Part shown: positions 38,969 to 48,718 of the stretch, in pieces
Layout of the letters: every line of letters starts with the position of its first letter
Numbering within the stretch: the first letter of the stretch is position 1
Origin: Spirochaetaceae bacterium bin103
GTDB lineage: Bacteria > Spirochaetota > Spirochaetia > SZUA-6 > Bin103
DNA: 64,000 nucleotides
Assembly: GCA_002238925.1 (NCBI GenBank)
Contig: MPNH01000007.1
Span: 55,121-119,120, forward strand
Direction: 5' to 3'
The notes under the pieces: model-generated
Seen by the model: the letters and a program-made list of their open reading frames with translations, nothing else
Told to the model about the DNA's origin: nothing
Databases searched by the model: none
Translations under genes and position numbers: made by a program

Positions 38969-40807
38969 TTATTCTGCTACCAGGATGGTACCGTTCGATC
39001 CCACCGCAACGAGTCGCTGGCCACTCCAAGCAACGCCGTTCAGGTGATTGGAGGTAAGGCGATTCGCGACCGCTTGCCACGTGTCGCCATCGCTGCTGTA
39101 CACGATGCTGCCTTCTTCGCCAACCGCAACGAAACGCTCGCCAGTCCAGGCGATGGCGCGCAAATCGTCGGAGGAGTTGCTATTCGCGGCCGTCTGCCAA
39201 GTGACGCCATCGCCGCTATGTACGACGACGCCTCGATCGCCGACGGCCACGACCTTCTCGCCGTTCCACGCAACGCCGAGAAGGTCGCGGTTAGTAGCGC
39301 TATCCGCCGCTGCCTGCCAGAAATCGCCGTCGCTGCTGTGCAGGATAGTGCCTTCTTCACCAACCGCGACGAAACGTGTGCCGCTCCAGGTTACGTCATG
39401 GAGGTCTTCCTCGCTAGCGCTTTCGCTCGCCGTAGTCAAGCCCCTTTCATCGCTGCCGTAAATGATCGTACCCTGTGCTCCAACAGCTACGAACAGCCCG
39501 CCGTCGAAGAAATCTGGCCCGCTGTATGCAATACCACGGAGTGGCTGCGACGAGGGGGTAACGTACGACCTCCAATAGTTGCCGTTACTGCTGATCGATA
39601 CCAACAAATCGGATCCGACAGAAACGAAGTGGGTACCGGTCCAGGTGATGTCGCCGTTCTCGGCGGTTCGGACCGCCTTCGTCCACTTGGTTCCGTCACT
39701 GCTGAACAGGGTCTCTCCAATCGTAACGAACAGCGCTCCGCCCCACGCCACGCCACTCAAGTAGTCGAACGCCGCACCAGGGTTGCCACTCGCCAGCTGC
39801 CAATTGTCTCCGTCACCACTGTGCGCAATTCCACCGTACCCTGCTGCGACGAATCGGCTGGCTCCCCATGCAACGGCACCAAGCGATGATACCGTCGGGC
39901 CCGTGCTCGCCTCGTTCCATTGGTCGCCATCGGTGCTGTGCATGACGGCGCCCCCGAATCCGACCGCCACGAAGCGCGTGCCGTTCCACGTGACGCTAGC
40001 AAGCCAATCCGACGTAACGCTGCCGCTGGCCTGCGTCCAGCGGTCGCCATCGGCGCTGTACACGATGGTGCCCCTGTTTCCAACCGCCACGAAGCGAGTG
40101 CCGTTCCACGTGACACTCTGGAGCCACCCCGAGTTAGCGCTGCTGCGGGCCGTCATCCACTGGTGGCCATCGGTGCTGTACACCACCGTACCCTCGGCTC
40201 CGACCGCCACGAATCGGGTCCCACCCCACGCGACATCCACGAGCCGCTCCGAGGTAGCGGTAGCGCCGGCACTCGTCCAGTGGTCTCCGTCGTCGCTGTG
40301 CACGATCGCACCCTCGGCTCCGACCGCCACGAAACGCGTGTCTCCCCAGACGACACTGTGGAGCATCTTCGTGGTACCGGTGCTGGCGGCTGCCGTCCAT
40401 TGATCGCCATCGGTACTGTGGACAATCACGCCGCCACTGCCCACCGCGACAAACCGGGGCTCTCCCATTGCCACGCCACGCAGCACCGCCGAGGTGCCGC
40501 TATTGCTGGCCGGTGTCCACAGATTGCCATCGGCACTGTGGACAATCGTGCCCCTGGGCCCGACTCCAACGAAACGCTCGTCGGCCCAAACCAAGTCGAT
40601 GATATGACTGCCTGTCTGTCCGTCCGGCGACGTAAAGCCGCCACCCTGCCGCACCAGCCGCCAGACGCCCGGATCCCCGGACGGTAAAGACAGTGATGTT
40701 GACGGCTTGGCGACACCGCTGTCGCAGGCCGCAAGGGCCAGCGCCATGATCGTGATCAGCGCTGCCAGCGCGAGCCGTTTCGAACCATCGGTTACTCTAT
40801 GCATCAT
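38969..40807 (-). CDS. Propeller-like repeat lipoprotein
   Basis: 612-residue exported lipoprotein: signal peptide ALAALITIMALALAAC with lipobox Cys, then about fourteen repeats of roughly 42 residues. Each reads approximately VxWxGTRFVAVGxxGTIVHS followed by (S/D)DGDxWxxA. Alternating strands with an Asp-Gly-Asp-x-Trp turn resemble BNR/Ycf48-type beta-propeller blades; fourteen blades would make two seven-bladed propellers. The role is unknown; extracellular binding is likely. ATG 40807 or 40804 lies behind GGGGAG. The gene is upstream of the LRR lipoprotein gene, and its 5' end has a degenerate copy near 36903. Confidence 0.82.
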   Translation of the reverse strand: MMHRVTDGSKRLALAALITIMALALAACDSGVAKPSTSLSLPSGDPGVWRLVRQGGGFTSPDGQTGSHIIDLVWADERFVGVGPRGTIVHSADGNLWTPASNSGTSAVLRGVAMGEPRFVAVGSGGVIVHSTDGDQWTAAASTGTTKMLHSVVWGDTRFVAVGAEGAIVHSDDGDHWTSAGATATSERLVDVAWGGTRFVAVGAEGTVVYSTDGHQWMTARSSANSGWLQSVTWNGTRFVAVGNRGTIVYSADGDRWTQASGSVTSDWLASVTWNGTRFVAVGFGGAVMHSTDGDQWNEASTGPTVSSLGAVAWGASRFVAAGYGGIAHSGDGDNWQLASGNPGAAFDYLSGVAWGGALFVTIGETLFSSDGTKWTKAVRTAENGDITWTGTHFVSVGSDLLVSISSNGNYWRSYVTPSSQPLRGIAYSGPDFFDGGLFVAVGAQGTIIYGSDERGLTTASESASEEDLHDVTWSGTRFVAVGEEGTILHSSDGDFWQAAADSATNRDLLGVAWNGEKVVAVGDRGVVVHSGDGVTWQTAANSNSSDDLRAIAWTGERFVAVGEEGSIVYSSDGDTWQAVANRLTSNHLNGVAWSGQRLVAVGSNGTILVAE

Positions 40808-41660
40808 GGGGCTCTCCCCTCCTATGCCGTTATTCCTATGCCGTTATCCGTCGTGGTTTGCGGGGATCTGCTTGCTATTTGCGCAGATCTTCTCAATGTC
40901 CTTATCGTCCTCAATTGCGTCCGCAGACCCGCTTTGCGGGATCACGTTCTAATTGATCATGTGCCCTTCAAGCACACCTAAAGCATCTAGAAAGGAAGTC
41001 ACAAAGTGTGCAACGGTGGAACATGTTTTCTTCCGGTAGCGGCTTGCTTCAGCCCGGACTACCGAACTGGTAGACGTCCGGTCTAGTCAGATGGCGCCGG
41101 ACGCGTCCCCGACGTGTCCTCGGCTGGCGGCAGGATTCCGCGTGCGCGGGCGCGATGCACGGCGTCGAGCCGGCCACGCGCACCGAGCTTGGCGAAGATG
41201 CTGCGCACGCGGTAACGCACGCCATCGTAGGACAGGTTCAAGTCCCACGCGATCTCCTTGTCCAGGTGCCGTTCGAGGCGCACGAGTACATCGAACTCGC
41301 GCTCACTGAGCGGCCGGTGCAGCGGGTCCGTGCGGCCGGCGTCCTCATGCATGGCCGTCCGCAGCACGGCCGCTGCCTTGGCGACGGCGGCGCCCGCCTT
41401 GGCACCCTTCTCGGCGCCGTCCACGATGTCGTCGAGCAATGCGCGGGCGACCGTACGCTCGCGGGCAAGCGGCCACCCGTAGTCCGCCACGGCGAACAGC
41501 CGCAGATACTCCACCAGGTGCGCCCGTGCGCGCGCTTCGTCGCCGGCCCGGTGCTCCAGCACCATCGACAGCGCCAGCCCCCGCATCCGCGCCCGCACCA
41601 GACCGCGCTTGGCTGCAAGCGCGTGCAGGGCGGCGGCGAGCTCGCGGCCAGCGTCATACT
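40746..41660. repeat. Segmental duplication, copy 2 (source copy)
   Basis: Contains the start of the propeller lipoprotein gene, a 240-nt gap and the intact 3' end of the luxR gene. It matches 36903-37560. The two copies are direct repeats that bracket the two repeat lipoprotein genes. Confidence 0.75.
41054..41081 (-). terminator. Hairpin after luxR-family gene
   Basis: CCGGAC and GTCCGG arms with an inner CTACC-GAACT-GGTAG stem begin one base after the stop codon at 41083-41085. Stable, but without a U run, so it could be a processing or Rho-type end. Confidence 0.45.
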
Positions 41661-43911
41661 CGCCGCGTACAATGAACAGCCGCAGCCGCGCGCAGGCGAG
41701 CGCTTCGGCCTCCCGCCAGCTCTGCGTCCGCAGGTCAACGCACGCCGCCGCCTGCTCGGGCAGCCGATCGAACCGCCATGCGCTGCTCGCCGCTTCGACG
41801 TCACCGCCCGCGAGCAACACCGACACGCGCAACGCCGCCAGCCACCGCGCCAGCCCGGGTCGCTCGGTACGCCGCGCGTACTCGCGCGCGTCCTCGACCA
41901 GCCGCAGCGCCGCCTGCGTACTGCCGCGCACCAGCTCCAGCTCCACTTCCACCCCGATACTCGCCGCGTAGATGTCGAGCCAGGCACCGCATTCGCCGAG
42001 CAGTCGCGGCGACAGCCGAGCGGCAGTGACGCTCGGCGTACCCGCCGAGCGCTCCAGTTCCAACTCCGCCGCCAGCGCCTCGCCGATCATGATGGCGCCC
42101 GTGTCGCGAAGGTGGCTCGCCCGCGCGACCTTCAGCGCACGCTCGTAGCAAGTCGAGGCCTCGTGCGGATGGCCGGTCGCCATGGCCACAGACCCCGCCT
42201 GGAAATCGACGTGAGCCAAGTACGGCGAGCCGCGTCCGAGCGCCGCCCGTGCCCGCCCCGCCCACTCGACGGACTGGTCGAACGCGGTCATCTGGTTGAA
42301 AGAAATGCACATCCCAAGGCTCAAAACCCCGCGCAGCAACGGGTCTATGTCCGGGGACTCCGCGACCTCCTGCGCTACCGTTACCGGCAGAATCCCGTCC
42401 CCGAATGGCATGCACCTGCACATGTACTGCTGGCCCACGACAAAGAGGTGGTCGATCTGCAGGGCCCGATCGTCGCCGCCCTCGCGGTCGCGCGTGAAGC
42501 CGGCCGTCGCCGCGGCCGCGGCCTCGTACACCCGCTTGGTGCCGGCGACATCGCCGGACGCGGTCAGCACGATACAGCGTGCCAGCGCCAGGCGAGGATA
42601 GCTGGTCAGCACCTGCTCGCTCAGAAGCGCGTCGACCGCGCGCAACGCCTCCAGGCCCTGCTCCAGCCACAGCCTGATGCCACCGGCCCTCTCCACGATC
42701 GGGCCGAGCAGCTCCGCCTCGTTCGCCTCCACCGCGTGACGAAGCGCCTCGACCACCCGCTCGCGCCGCGCGAGCGCAAGCGCAATGCCGCGATGGATGC
42801 GCCGGTAGCGCTTCGGGTCTTCCTCGAACCGCCGTTTCTCGCAGTGATCCTTAACAAGAGGATGCAGCCGCGCCGCCGATCCTGCTCCGGACGTGGTGGA
42901 CCACAACCCTGCCAACACCGGTAGCGACGCCAGCCGCCGTGTGGTGTTGCCCGTGCCGGTTACCTCGTCGATCAACTCCGGGGCAACTTCGTCGAACAGC
43001 GAAATATCGAGCACGAAGTCGCGGTCCTCGGTCGAAGTGCCGCGCCACATCCGCGTCTCGATCCATCCCGCCACGGTGTCGTCGTTCCCACTCACGGTCA
43101 CGTTTCCGTGCAGTCCGGCGTTGCGGTACCTGCGCAGCGCGATCGGCCAGCCCGCCGAGTCGACGATCGCCGCCTTCTGCTCCCGCCGCGACAGCCTTCC
43201 GTCGAAGAAACGGACCGCGTCGCCTGCCGAGAACGTCAACTCTTCCGTCCCAACCCTGACACTTCGCCCTTCCAGCGCGAACATCGCGATCGCCAGGCCC
43301 GGCGGCCGCTCGCGGAACGCCATCCCCACATGCAGCGTGCGCGGCGCGCGGTGCAGCAGCGCGTTGATCACACCGACCGCTACCGGGCTTCGCAGCCGCT
43401 CAAGTTCGTCAAGCGCCAGCACGCACGGCCCACCATGGCGCTCCAGAGCGCGGATCAGAAGATTGAGCCGATACTCGGCCGCATCCGCGCCCGGCAACGT
43501 CTCCTCGGGGCCCAGCCGCACGGGCCGTTGTGGTGTCGCGTCGAAGGTACCCAGTCCTGCCCGCTCGAAAGCCAGGGCGAGATAGGCGGCGACCGACGCG
43601 CGCGTGTCCTTCTCGTCAAGCGTAAGCCAAGCCACCGTCACGCCCCGTTGACGCAGCGCGCGACAACACTCGCCAAGCAAAGCGGTCTTGCCAAAACCAC
43701 CGGGAGCATGCAACACCGTCAACCGGCGGTCCAGCAGCACGCACCGTTTCTCCACCTCCAGGCGCCGCACGTAGCCCTCGATGGGGTCCGGCAGTTCCAC
43801 CCGGTACCGCAGCAGCCAGGGCGCTTCCGGCATCGGCGCTTCCGGACCCGGCGCGGGGGCACGCGTCGCTTTGCCTTCCCGTCCGCCGCATTTGCCGTCG
43901 ATCTTCATCAC
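41083..43911 (-). CDS. LuxR-family ATP-binding (MalT/LAL-type) transcriptional regulator
   Basis: 942-residue large LuxR regulator. Residues 60-330 are a STAND-type ATPase: Walker A in VLHAPGGFGKTALLGE, Walker B in CVLALDELERL. A long helical TPR-like sensor follows (about 400-840). The C-terminal LuxR helix-turn-helix reads LSEREFDVLVRLERHLDKEI then LSYDGVRYRVRSIFAKLGAR. Proteins of this type bind an inducer through the TPR region, oligomerise with ATP and activate nearby operons. Here the likely target is the adjacent lipoprotein pair, transcribed in the same direction, but that is inferred. The first 30 residues are low complexity. Its 3' end is duplicated at 37117-37550. Confidence 0.9.
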   Translation of the reverse strand: MMKIDGKCGGREGKATRAPAPGPEAPMPEAPWLLRYRVELPDPIEGYVRRLEVEKRCVLLDRRLTVLHAPGGFGKTALLGECCRALRQRGVTVAWLTLDEKDTRASVAAYLALAFERAGLGTFDATPQRPVRLGPEETLPGADAAEYRLNLLIRALERHGGPCVLALDELERLRSPVAVGVINALLHRAPRTLHVGMAFRERPPGLAIAMFALEGRSVRVGTEELTFSAGDAVRFFDGRLSRREQKAAIVDSAGWPIALRRYRNAGLHGNVTVSGNDDTVAGWIETRMWRGTSTEDRDFVLDISLFDEVAPELIDEVTGTGNTTRRLASLPVLAGLWSTTSGAGSAARLHPLVKDHCEKRRFEEDPKRYRRIHRGIALALARRERVVEALRHAVEANEAELLGPIVERAGGIRLWLEQGLEALRAVDALLSEQVLTSYPRLALARCIVLTASGDVAGTKRVYEAAAAATAGFTRDREGGDDRALQIDHLFVVGQQYMCRCMPFGDGILPVTVAQEVAESPDIDPLLRGVLSLGMCISFNQMTAFDQSVEWAGRARAALGRGSPYLAHVDFQAGSVAMATGHPHEASTCYERALKVARASHLRDTGAIMIGEALAAELELERSAGTPSVTAARLSPRLLGECGAWLDIYAASIGVEVELELVRGSTQAALRLVEDAREYARRTERPGLARWLAALRVSVLLAGGDVEAASSAWRFDRLPEQAAACVDLRTQSWREAEALACARLRLFIVRGEYDAGRELAAALHALAAKRGLVRARMRGLALSMVLEHRAGDEARARAHLVEYLRLFAVADYGWPLARERTVARALLDDIVDGAEKGAKAGAAVAKAAAVLRTAMHEDAGRTDPLHRPLSEREFDVLVRLERHLDKEIAWDLNLSYDGVRYRVRSIFAKLGARGRLDAVHRARARGILPPAEDTSGTRPAPSD

Positions 43912-44395
43912 ATCCGATCGGGCGGTCGCAGGGTCGAGTAAGTAGTCCTCACGGCGCTAGCGAAACCGGCAGCTTTTTCTCCGAAAGTTTCCCGGAGACA
44001 TATCGTCCGAATCGCCATCATACGGATGCAATAGACCCGCTCTTTCGTGTGCATATTTGCTGCATATTGCGCTTGTGGATGGTCTCAGAAGTGGACATAA
44101 TGGAGTTGAGATTATCGCCCAATACAGCAATTGCTATTTTGCCTTCGGTTCGCTCTTACTGACAGCATGACTGTGGTTCGCTTCATGGCAAAGCCTCCTG
44201 TACAGATGATGAACCTTATTCTATATTGACTGGTCAGCTAGTTCGATATGATAAGAATGAATAATACTTCAATAAGGGTATGGAAATGATGAATTTGTGC
44301 TGGCCGGTGTTTCGTCTTGGCCCAGATAGGACTGGCCAGGACTCTGAATGGGTCCTCGCTTGGGCCGGCGGTTCGGCCGCGATTGGGAACCTGGA

Positions 44396-44490
44396 ATGAC
44401 TCCCGGACCGGGCTCCGCGGCGGGCGAGGCGGACGAGTTGCGCCGCGAGAACGCCGCGCTCCGCGCACGCTCCGCGGCGCTCAGTGCGAC
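44396..44490 (+). pseudogene. Possible transposase N-terminal fragment (IS66-like coiled coil)
   Basis: An ATG at 44396 reads MTPGPGSAAGEADELRRENA then ALRARSAALSA. The ELRRENAxLRAR leucine zipper is the usual opening of IS66-type transposases. After 30 codons the frame loses all resemblance. Short and low complexity, so a weak call. Confidence 0.3.
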
Positions 44491-44605
44491 GAGCACCCCG
44501 CGTACCGCACCAGGCACGCGCTCGGAACGGAACGACCACCGCCACACTCCGCGCCATCTATCCTGCAACCAACCTCGGGCCCAGGGCGCGCACCGCAACA
44601 CCCGG

Positions 44606-44640
44606 TTGACGAGAGCGGGTGTTGGCATACCCTTGCGCCC
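44606..44640. repeat. Dispersed intergenic repeat A, copy 2
   Basis: 35 nt matching 35095-35129 with about five differences. Here copies A and B are only 75 nt apart, against 400 nt in the first locus. Confidence 0.6.
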
Positions 44641-44714
44641 TTGTTGTTTGCTTCCAGTGGAGGCCCTGCCCCGTGCATGGACGCTTCGTTCCATAGCGTG
44701 TTCAGAATAAACGG

Positions 44715-44870
44715 TGCCACGGGGAAACCAAGTCCTCAATCCCACCGAAACGGTTTTTTCCCGAACAGCACCATTTTTTCCCGAACGCTCAACAGACCCT
44801 TCCCGAACTGATTCGCACTTCCTGAGCAGCCAGGCAGCGAACGTCCAGGGTACGTCGCAAAGCCGGCGGA
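44715..44870. repeat. Dispersed intergenic repeat B, copy 2
   Basis: Aligns with 35531-35690. It contains two CCCGAAC units around AACAGCACCATTTTTTCCC and ends at the 3' boundary of the small membrane protein gene at 44875. Confidence 0.6.
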
Positions 44871-44874
44871 AGGT

Positions 44875-45294
44875 TCAGTTCGATCGCGTCTGCGCTCCGC
44901 GCGCCGGCGCCCGCCACAGGACCGTGACCATACTTTCGATTCGGCTTACGCGCCCGCCCAGCGCGTCCAGGCCGCCTCGCAGGTCGCCATCATCGGTGCT
45001 CACCTCCTGTTGCAAAGCCGTGAGCTCACTGCGCAGTTCCGCCACCTCGGTACCCAGCTCGCTCCGCGCGGCCGCCAGTTCCCCTCGCCACGCCTCCCGC
45101 GCCTCTACCGTCCGTTCGATCTGCTCCGCGAGCCGCTGCTCGATCTCGGTCACGCGCTGCTCGGCCATCAGGGCGATACTCACCGACAACCCCACGTTCA
45201 CTCCAACCACCACCAGCACCCATACCCACGTCCACCGGCGTCGGGTCCTCGTTGCTTGCCTCAGCGCTTTCCGTGGTGTCTCGATCATCTCCAT
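44875..45294 (-). CDS. Membrane-anchored coiled-coil protein, hypothetical
   Basis: 139 residues: a basic N-terminus (RKALRQATRTRRR), one transmembrane segment (WTWVWVLVVVGVNVGLSVSI), then a long heptad-patterned coiled coil (EQRVTEIEQRLAEQIERTVE, AELRSELTALQQEVS) and a basic end. The topology predicts a cytoplasmic N-terminus and extracytoplasmic coiled coil, or the reverse. Start ATG 45294 (MEMIETPRK). No family recognised. Repeat B lies directly at its 3' side. Confidence 0.6.
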   Translation of the reverse strand: MEMIETPRKALRQATRTRRRWTWVWVLVVVGVNVGLSVSIALMAEQRVTEIEQRLAEQIERTVEAREAWRGELAAARSELGTEVAELRSELTALQQEVSTDDGDLRGGLDALGGRVSRIESMVTVLWRAPARGAQTRSN

Positions 45295-45520
45295 TCCGGA
45301 TGGACGAAAGGGGGTACCCTCATTGGCAGATTATCGGCAGTTTCTGCGGGCACCTTGATGTTAACCGCAGCTATCCTGAACTGAACCGCAACGTCCTTCC
45401 TGAACGGCTAGGAGGTGGCCGTCCCGGACGGCATCGAACACGCATCCGATTGATTGCAATGGACTGATTCCGATAGGGTGGCGTAGCGTCGACAACGTTC
45501 GCTACTGCAGGCAACCGAGT

Positions 45521-46450
45521 ATGAGCGAAAACCATGACACACGCGCGATGGATACCACGATGAGCGTTGCATATCGGCAGCTTGCCACGCGGGACATGGC
45601 GCTCGTGGTGGCCGGTATAGCGGCCGGATTGATGGCGATCGTCGCGGTATTGGGGCCAATGCGCACCGTGGATACGTTGACCCTCTTGCAGAGACTTGCG
45701 TACTTCGGAGTCATCACCATCACCGGCGTACCTGTCCTGTTCGCTTCGGGTTTCTTCATTCTCTACGTCCTGCGCAACGTCAGGGTGCGCTACGTAATGT
45801 TGGCGCTTGTCCTGATGTGCGCGTTTGTGGCCGTCCCCTGGGCGGCCCTGTCCATGGTTCTCTACGCGGCCTTTCATGGAGGCGCTTTTCCGACGGTCAG
45901 CTACCGCGCAGTGTACGCTTTTGGCATACTGATATCCGGGTTTGGAACGGGGTTCTCGTTCTACGTGCTCTACCAGAAAGCGAGCCGAACGACGCACCGG
46001 AACAGCGTATCGAAAGCCAACGGTACGGCAACAGAATCGCCTGGCTCCCCGGCAGGCACGGACGCCGCGGACCTCACGCAGACCAGGGCGGTGTCGACTT
46101 CAGGCGATGGCCCGAATGGCAGCGCGCCGGGCAAGGCTCCCGAACTCCGTCTACCGCCGGAGATCGGACGGGATATCGTCTACGCGCATGTCACCGGGCA
46201 CTATGTGGAAGTGGTAACCACTTCAGGAAGGGCGGTCGTGTACTCGCGGCTAGCGGACGTGGCGGAAGCAATGCACGGCCAGGGAATGCAGACCCACCGC
46301 TCCTACTGGGCGGCATACCGGCACATCCGTCGGATTCGCAGCGATGGCCACCGCGTACTCCTGCATCTCACCGGCGGCCGCAAGGTGCCCGTCGGGCGCT
46401 CGTTTCGCAGCTCCGTGCGAGCCTACCTCAAGCGCCGGACCGCTCCTTGA
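45521..46450 (+). CDS. Membrane protein with C-terminal LytTR DNA-binding domain
   Basis: 309 residues. Four transmembrane helices at about 25-50, 60-85, 90-115 and 125-150 (for example LVVAGIAAGLMAIVAVLG, VRYVMLALVLMCAFVAVPW), then a Ser/Gly-rich linker of 60 residues. The LytTR domain spans about 215-305: DIVYAHVTGHYVEVVTTSGR, MQTHRSYWAAYRHIRRIRSD (His-Arg-Ser-x-W core), HLTGGRKVPVGRSFRSSVRA. A transcription factor held in the membrane would sense an envelope signal without a phosphorelay. Start ATG 45521 (MSENHDTR); MDTTMSVAY at 45548 is an alternative. Confidence 0.85.
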   Translation: MSENHDTRAMDTTMSVAYRQLATRDMALVVAGIAAGLMAIVAVLGPMRTVDTLTLLQRLAYFGVITITGVPVLFASGFFILYVLRNVRVRYVMLALVLMCAFVAVPWAALSMVLYAAFHGGAFPTVSYRAVYAFGILISGFGTGFSFYVLYQKASRTTHRNSVSKANGTATESPGSPAGTDAADLTQTRAVSTSGDGPNGSAPGKAPELRLPPEIGRDIVYAHVTGHYVEVVTTSGRAVVYSRLADVAEAMHGQGMQTHRSYWAAYRHIRRIRSDGHRVLLHLTGGRKVPVGRSFRSSVRAYLKRRTAP

Positions 46451-46607
46451 TTCTGCGCAACGCGCGCCCGACGCTTCGGAAACTACACCAAACAAACACG
46501 AATCCTCTCATTATGAACCCCGTTCGAGCACGCAGCCGGCGTTATCGTAATTCGCAGGCTGGGCGGACGGTACGCATTCATTGAGTTGTGCAGGTAGGGA
46601 GTCGCGG

Positions 46608-47189
46608 ATGTCGAGGCACAGAATCGTCAGCGTCGATGAGGTACGGACCAGAGCCGAGCAGCAATTCCAACGCTACGGATACCACGCCACATCGATACAG
46701 ACGCTTGTAGATTGCATCGGAGTCGGGCGCGGCAGCATATACGACACCTTCGACAGCAAGCGCGGCCTCTACGTCAGCGCCCTGCGCCGCTACGTCCGAT
46801 CCCTCGAACAGCGCTTCCGGGCGCTGCACGACCAGCCATCGCCCCGGGCGGCCATCCTGAGCGTGTTCGAGAGCTGGATGAAGGAGTCGCGCGACGGCTG
46901 CTTTCTCGTGAACACCTCGGTCGAACTCGCGCCGCACGACGGGGAGATCGCGCAGATCGTGGCGAATTCCTTGCAAGAAATCGAAAACGTGTTCGTGCGG
47001 TTGATCGGCCAGGGCCAAGCCAGCGGCGAGATCCTTCCCGCCGTCGATCCGGTACTCACGGCTCGCGGGCTGCTGGCTCTCTACATCACCTTGTGTGTTC
47101 TGACACGCTCCGGCAGCGACGAGTCATCCCGGCGCGATTTCGCCGGGATGGCCGGCGCAATGCTGACCGATCACAACCGAAGGAAGTGA
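46608..47189 (+). CDS. TetR/AcrR-family transcriptional regulator
   Basis: 193-residue one-component repressor. The N-terminal helix-turn-helix reads AEQQFQRYGYHATSIQTLVD then CIGVGRGSIYDTFDSKRGLY, a typical TetR pattern. The C-terminal ligand-binding half (GCFLVNTSVELAPHDGEIAQ) resembles the TetR_C/YezE-like AcrR group. I chose ATG 46608 (MSRHRIVSVDEV), 7 nt after AGGGAG; a TTG at 46581 is in frame. The target is not apparent: the next gene runs in the opposite direction and ends 2 nt away. Confidence 0.88.
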   Translation: MSRHRIVSVDEVRTRAEQQFQRYGYHATSIQTLVDCIGVGRGSIYDTFDSKRGLYVSALRRYVRSLEQRFRALHDQPSPRAAILSVFESWMKESRDGCFLVNTSVELAPHDGEIAQIVANSLQEIENVFVRLIGQGQASGEILPAVDPVLTARGLLALYITLCVLTRSGSDESSRRDFAGMAGAMLTDHNRRK

Positions 47190-47191
47190 AA

Positions 47192-48716
47192 TCAAGGACG
47201 TGTATGGTTGGTCTCTTTGTTCCTCTGAAGGGTAATGCGGACGGTGGTTCCCTGGTTCGGGCCGCCGCTGGAAGTGGTGATGGTCCCGGCGTGGGCGCGA
47301 ACGATCGCGCGCGCGATTGACAGGCCCAGTCCCGAGCCGCCCGTCGCGCGCGTGCGAGATTCGTCGCTGCGATACAAGCGGTCGAACACGTGCGGCAGGT
47401 CGTCTGCCGCGATTCCCGCGCCGTCGTCCGTTACCGTGATCGTTATCCCACCGTTGGCCGTCCCGGCCGCGACCATCGTGATCCGCCCGCCGGTCCCGCC
47501 GGGCTGCCGCCCCCCCCCGTGGCGCCGCCCCGGCCGCGACGACCGTCACCCGCCCGCCGGGCCCGGTGTGCTGCAGCGCGTTCTGCACCACGTTGCCGAG
47601 CGCCTGGCTCATCCGCATCGGGTCCAGCTCCAGCGCCGGCAGCCCCGGCGCCGCCTGCAGCTTCAGGGCGACCTCCCCCATGCGCGCCCGCGGCTGCCAC
47701 CGCTGTTGCTCGCTCTCCAGCAGTTGCTCCATCGCAACCGGCTCCCGGCTCAGCCTCAGGTCCCCGGAGTCCGTCTCCGCCAGCCAGTTCAGGTCCCGCA
47801 CCAGGTTCGCGAGCAAGGTCACTTCTCCGATAATCAGCTCAGCCGCCTCGTCCGGCTCCTGCAACTCGTCGCGCAGCCCTTGCGCCTCAAGCCGGATTAC
47901 CGCCAGCGGCGTGTTCAGTTCATGCGACAGATCGTGGATCAGCCGCCTCCTCACATCCTTTTGGGTGTTCAGGGCGTTGGTCATCCGGTTGAACGCATCA
48001 CTCATCTGGCCCAGCTCGTCTTCCGACGTCACCGGCAGCAGCGTGCTGTCTTCTTCGCCCTGCTCGATCCTCTTGGCGGCGGCGGTCAGGAGCGTCACCG
48101 GCGCCGTGATGCGGCGTGCGATCCAGGCCGCCACCCCCAACGCCGCCGCGGCGATCAGTACCCCTCCGAGCGCCGTGGTGCTGAGCATGCCGCGCAGAAA
48201 CCCGTGCAACTCGGTGGCAAGGAACTCGCGTTCCACGTCCACGTACACATAGCCCACCGTCCGACCGGTGCCCCGGTCGACCACGGTCGCGCGCTTGCCG
48301 CCCAGCGCCGGCGCCCGCGCCCCCGGCCGCAGCCGCGCCAGGTTGTCCCGGATCACGGCTCCACCGTCCGCGACCACCACGATCCTGATGCGGTCGATGT
48401 GGAACGCCGACTCCTCGGCCCCGTCGCCGCGCTCCCGCCGCTCGCCGCGCCCCTCCTCGTGCTCGCTCTCCGGCACATACAGGTAGCCTGCGTCCGCCAG
48501 CGCCCGGTCCACCGTCGCCCAGCCCGCCGAAGCGGTGTACTCGCGGCTCAGGTGGCGCGCAACGTGCTCAGCCTCCACCACCGCGAGTTGCGCCACGAAC
48601 CCATCCAGTTGGCTCTGCGTCACGTAGTAGCCGATCGCTACGCTCAACACCACGGTCAACACCACGATGAGCACGAACGCCCGCAGAATGCGACCGTGCA
48701 GCGACCCCGCCCGCAT
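47192..48716 (-). CDS. Two-component sensor histidine kinase (frameshift near C-terminus)
   Basis: About 508-residue BaeS/CpxA-like kinase. First transmembrane helix ILRAFVLIVVLTVVLSVAIG, a periplasmic sensor of about 150 residues with a charged Glu/Arg stretch, second helix GGVLIAAAALGVAAWIA, HAMP, then the H-box RRLIHDLSHELNTPLAVI, N-box ALGNVVQNALQHT, and after a break the G-boxes VTDDGAGIAADDLPHVFDRL and GGSGLGLSIARAIV. The break lies at a run of nine C at 47510-47518; the span is one base too long, so one extra C would explain it. It starts 2 nt behind its regulator (ATG 48716). A sequencing error is more likely than a dead kinase. Confidence 0.85.
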
Positions 48717-48718
48717 GC

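Larger units (their letters stand above)
43912..44874. other. 963-nt gene-free region upstream of the LuxR-type gene
   Basis: The first 380 nt are AT rich relative to the window and should hold the promoter of the luxR gene. Further right are a possible transposase fragment (44396-44490) and repeats A and B. No convincing intact gene is visible on either strand. Confidence 0.6.

Noticed and set aside
37034..41081. Repeated CCGCTACCG at the two luxR ends as a copy of the 5' element at 51-52 kb
   Set aside because: Only about 10 nt match and there is no CGAGGC hairpin at the right distance; in GC-rich DNA this is likely chance.
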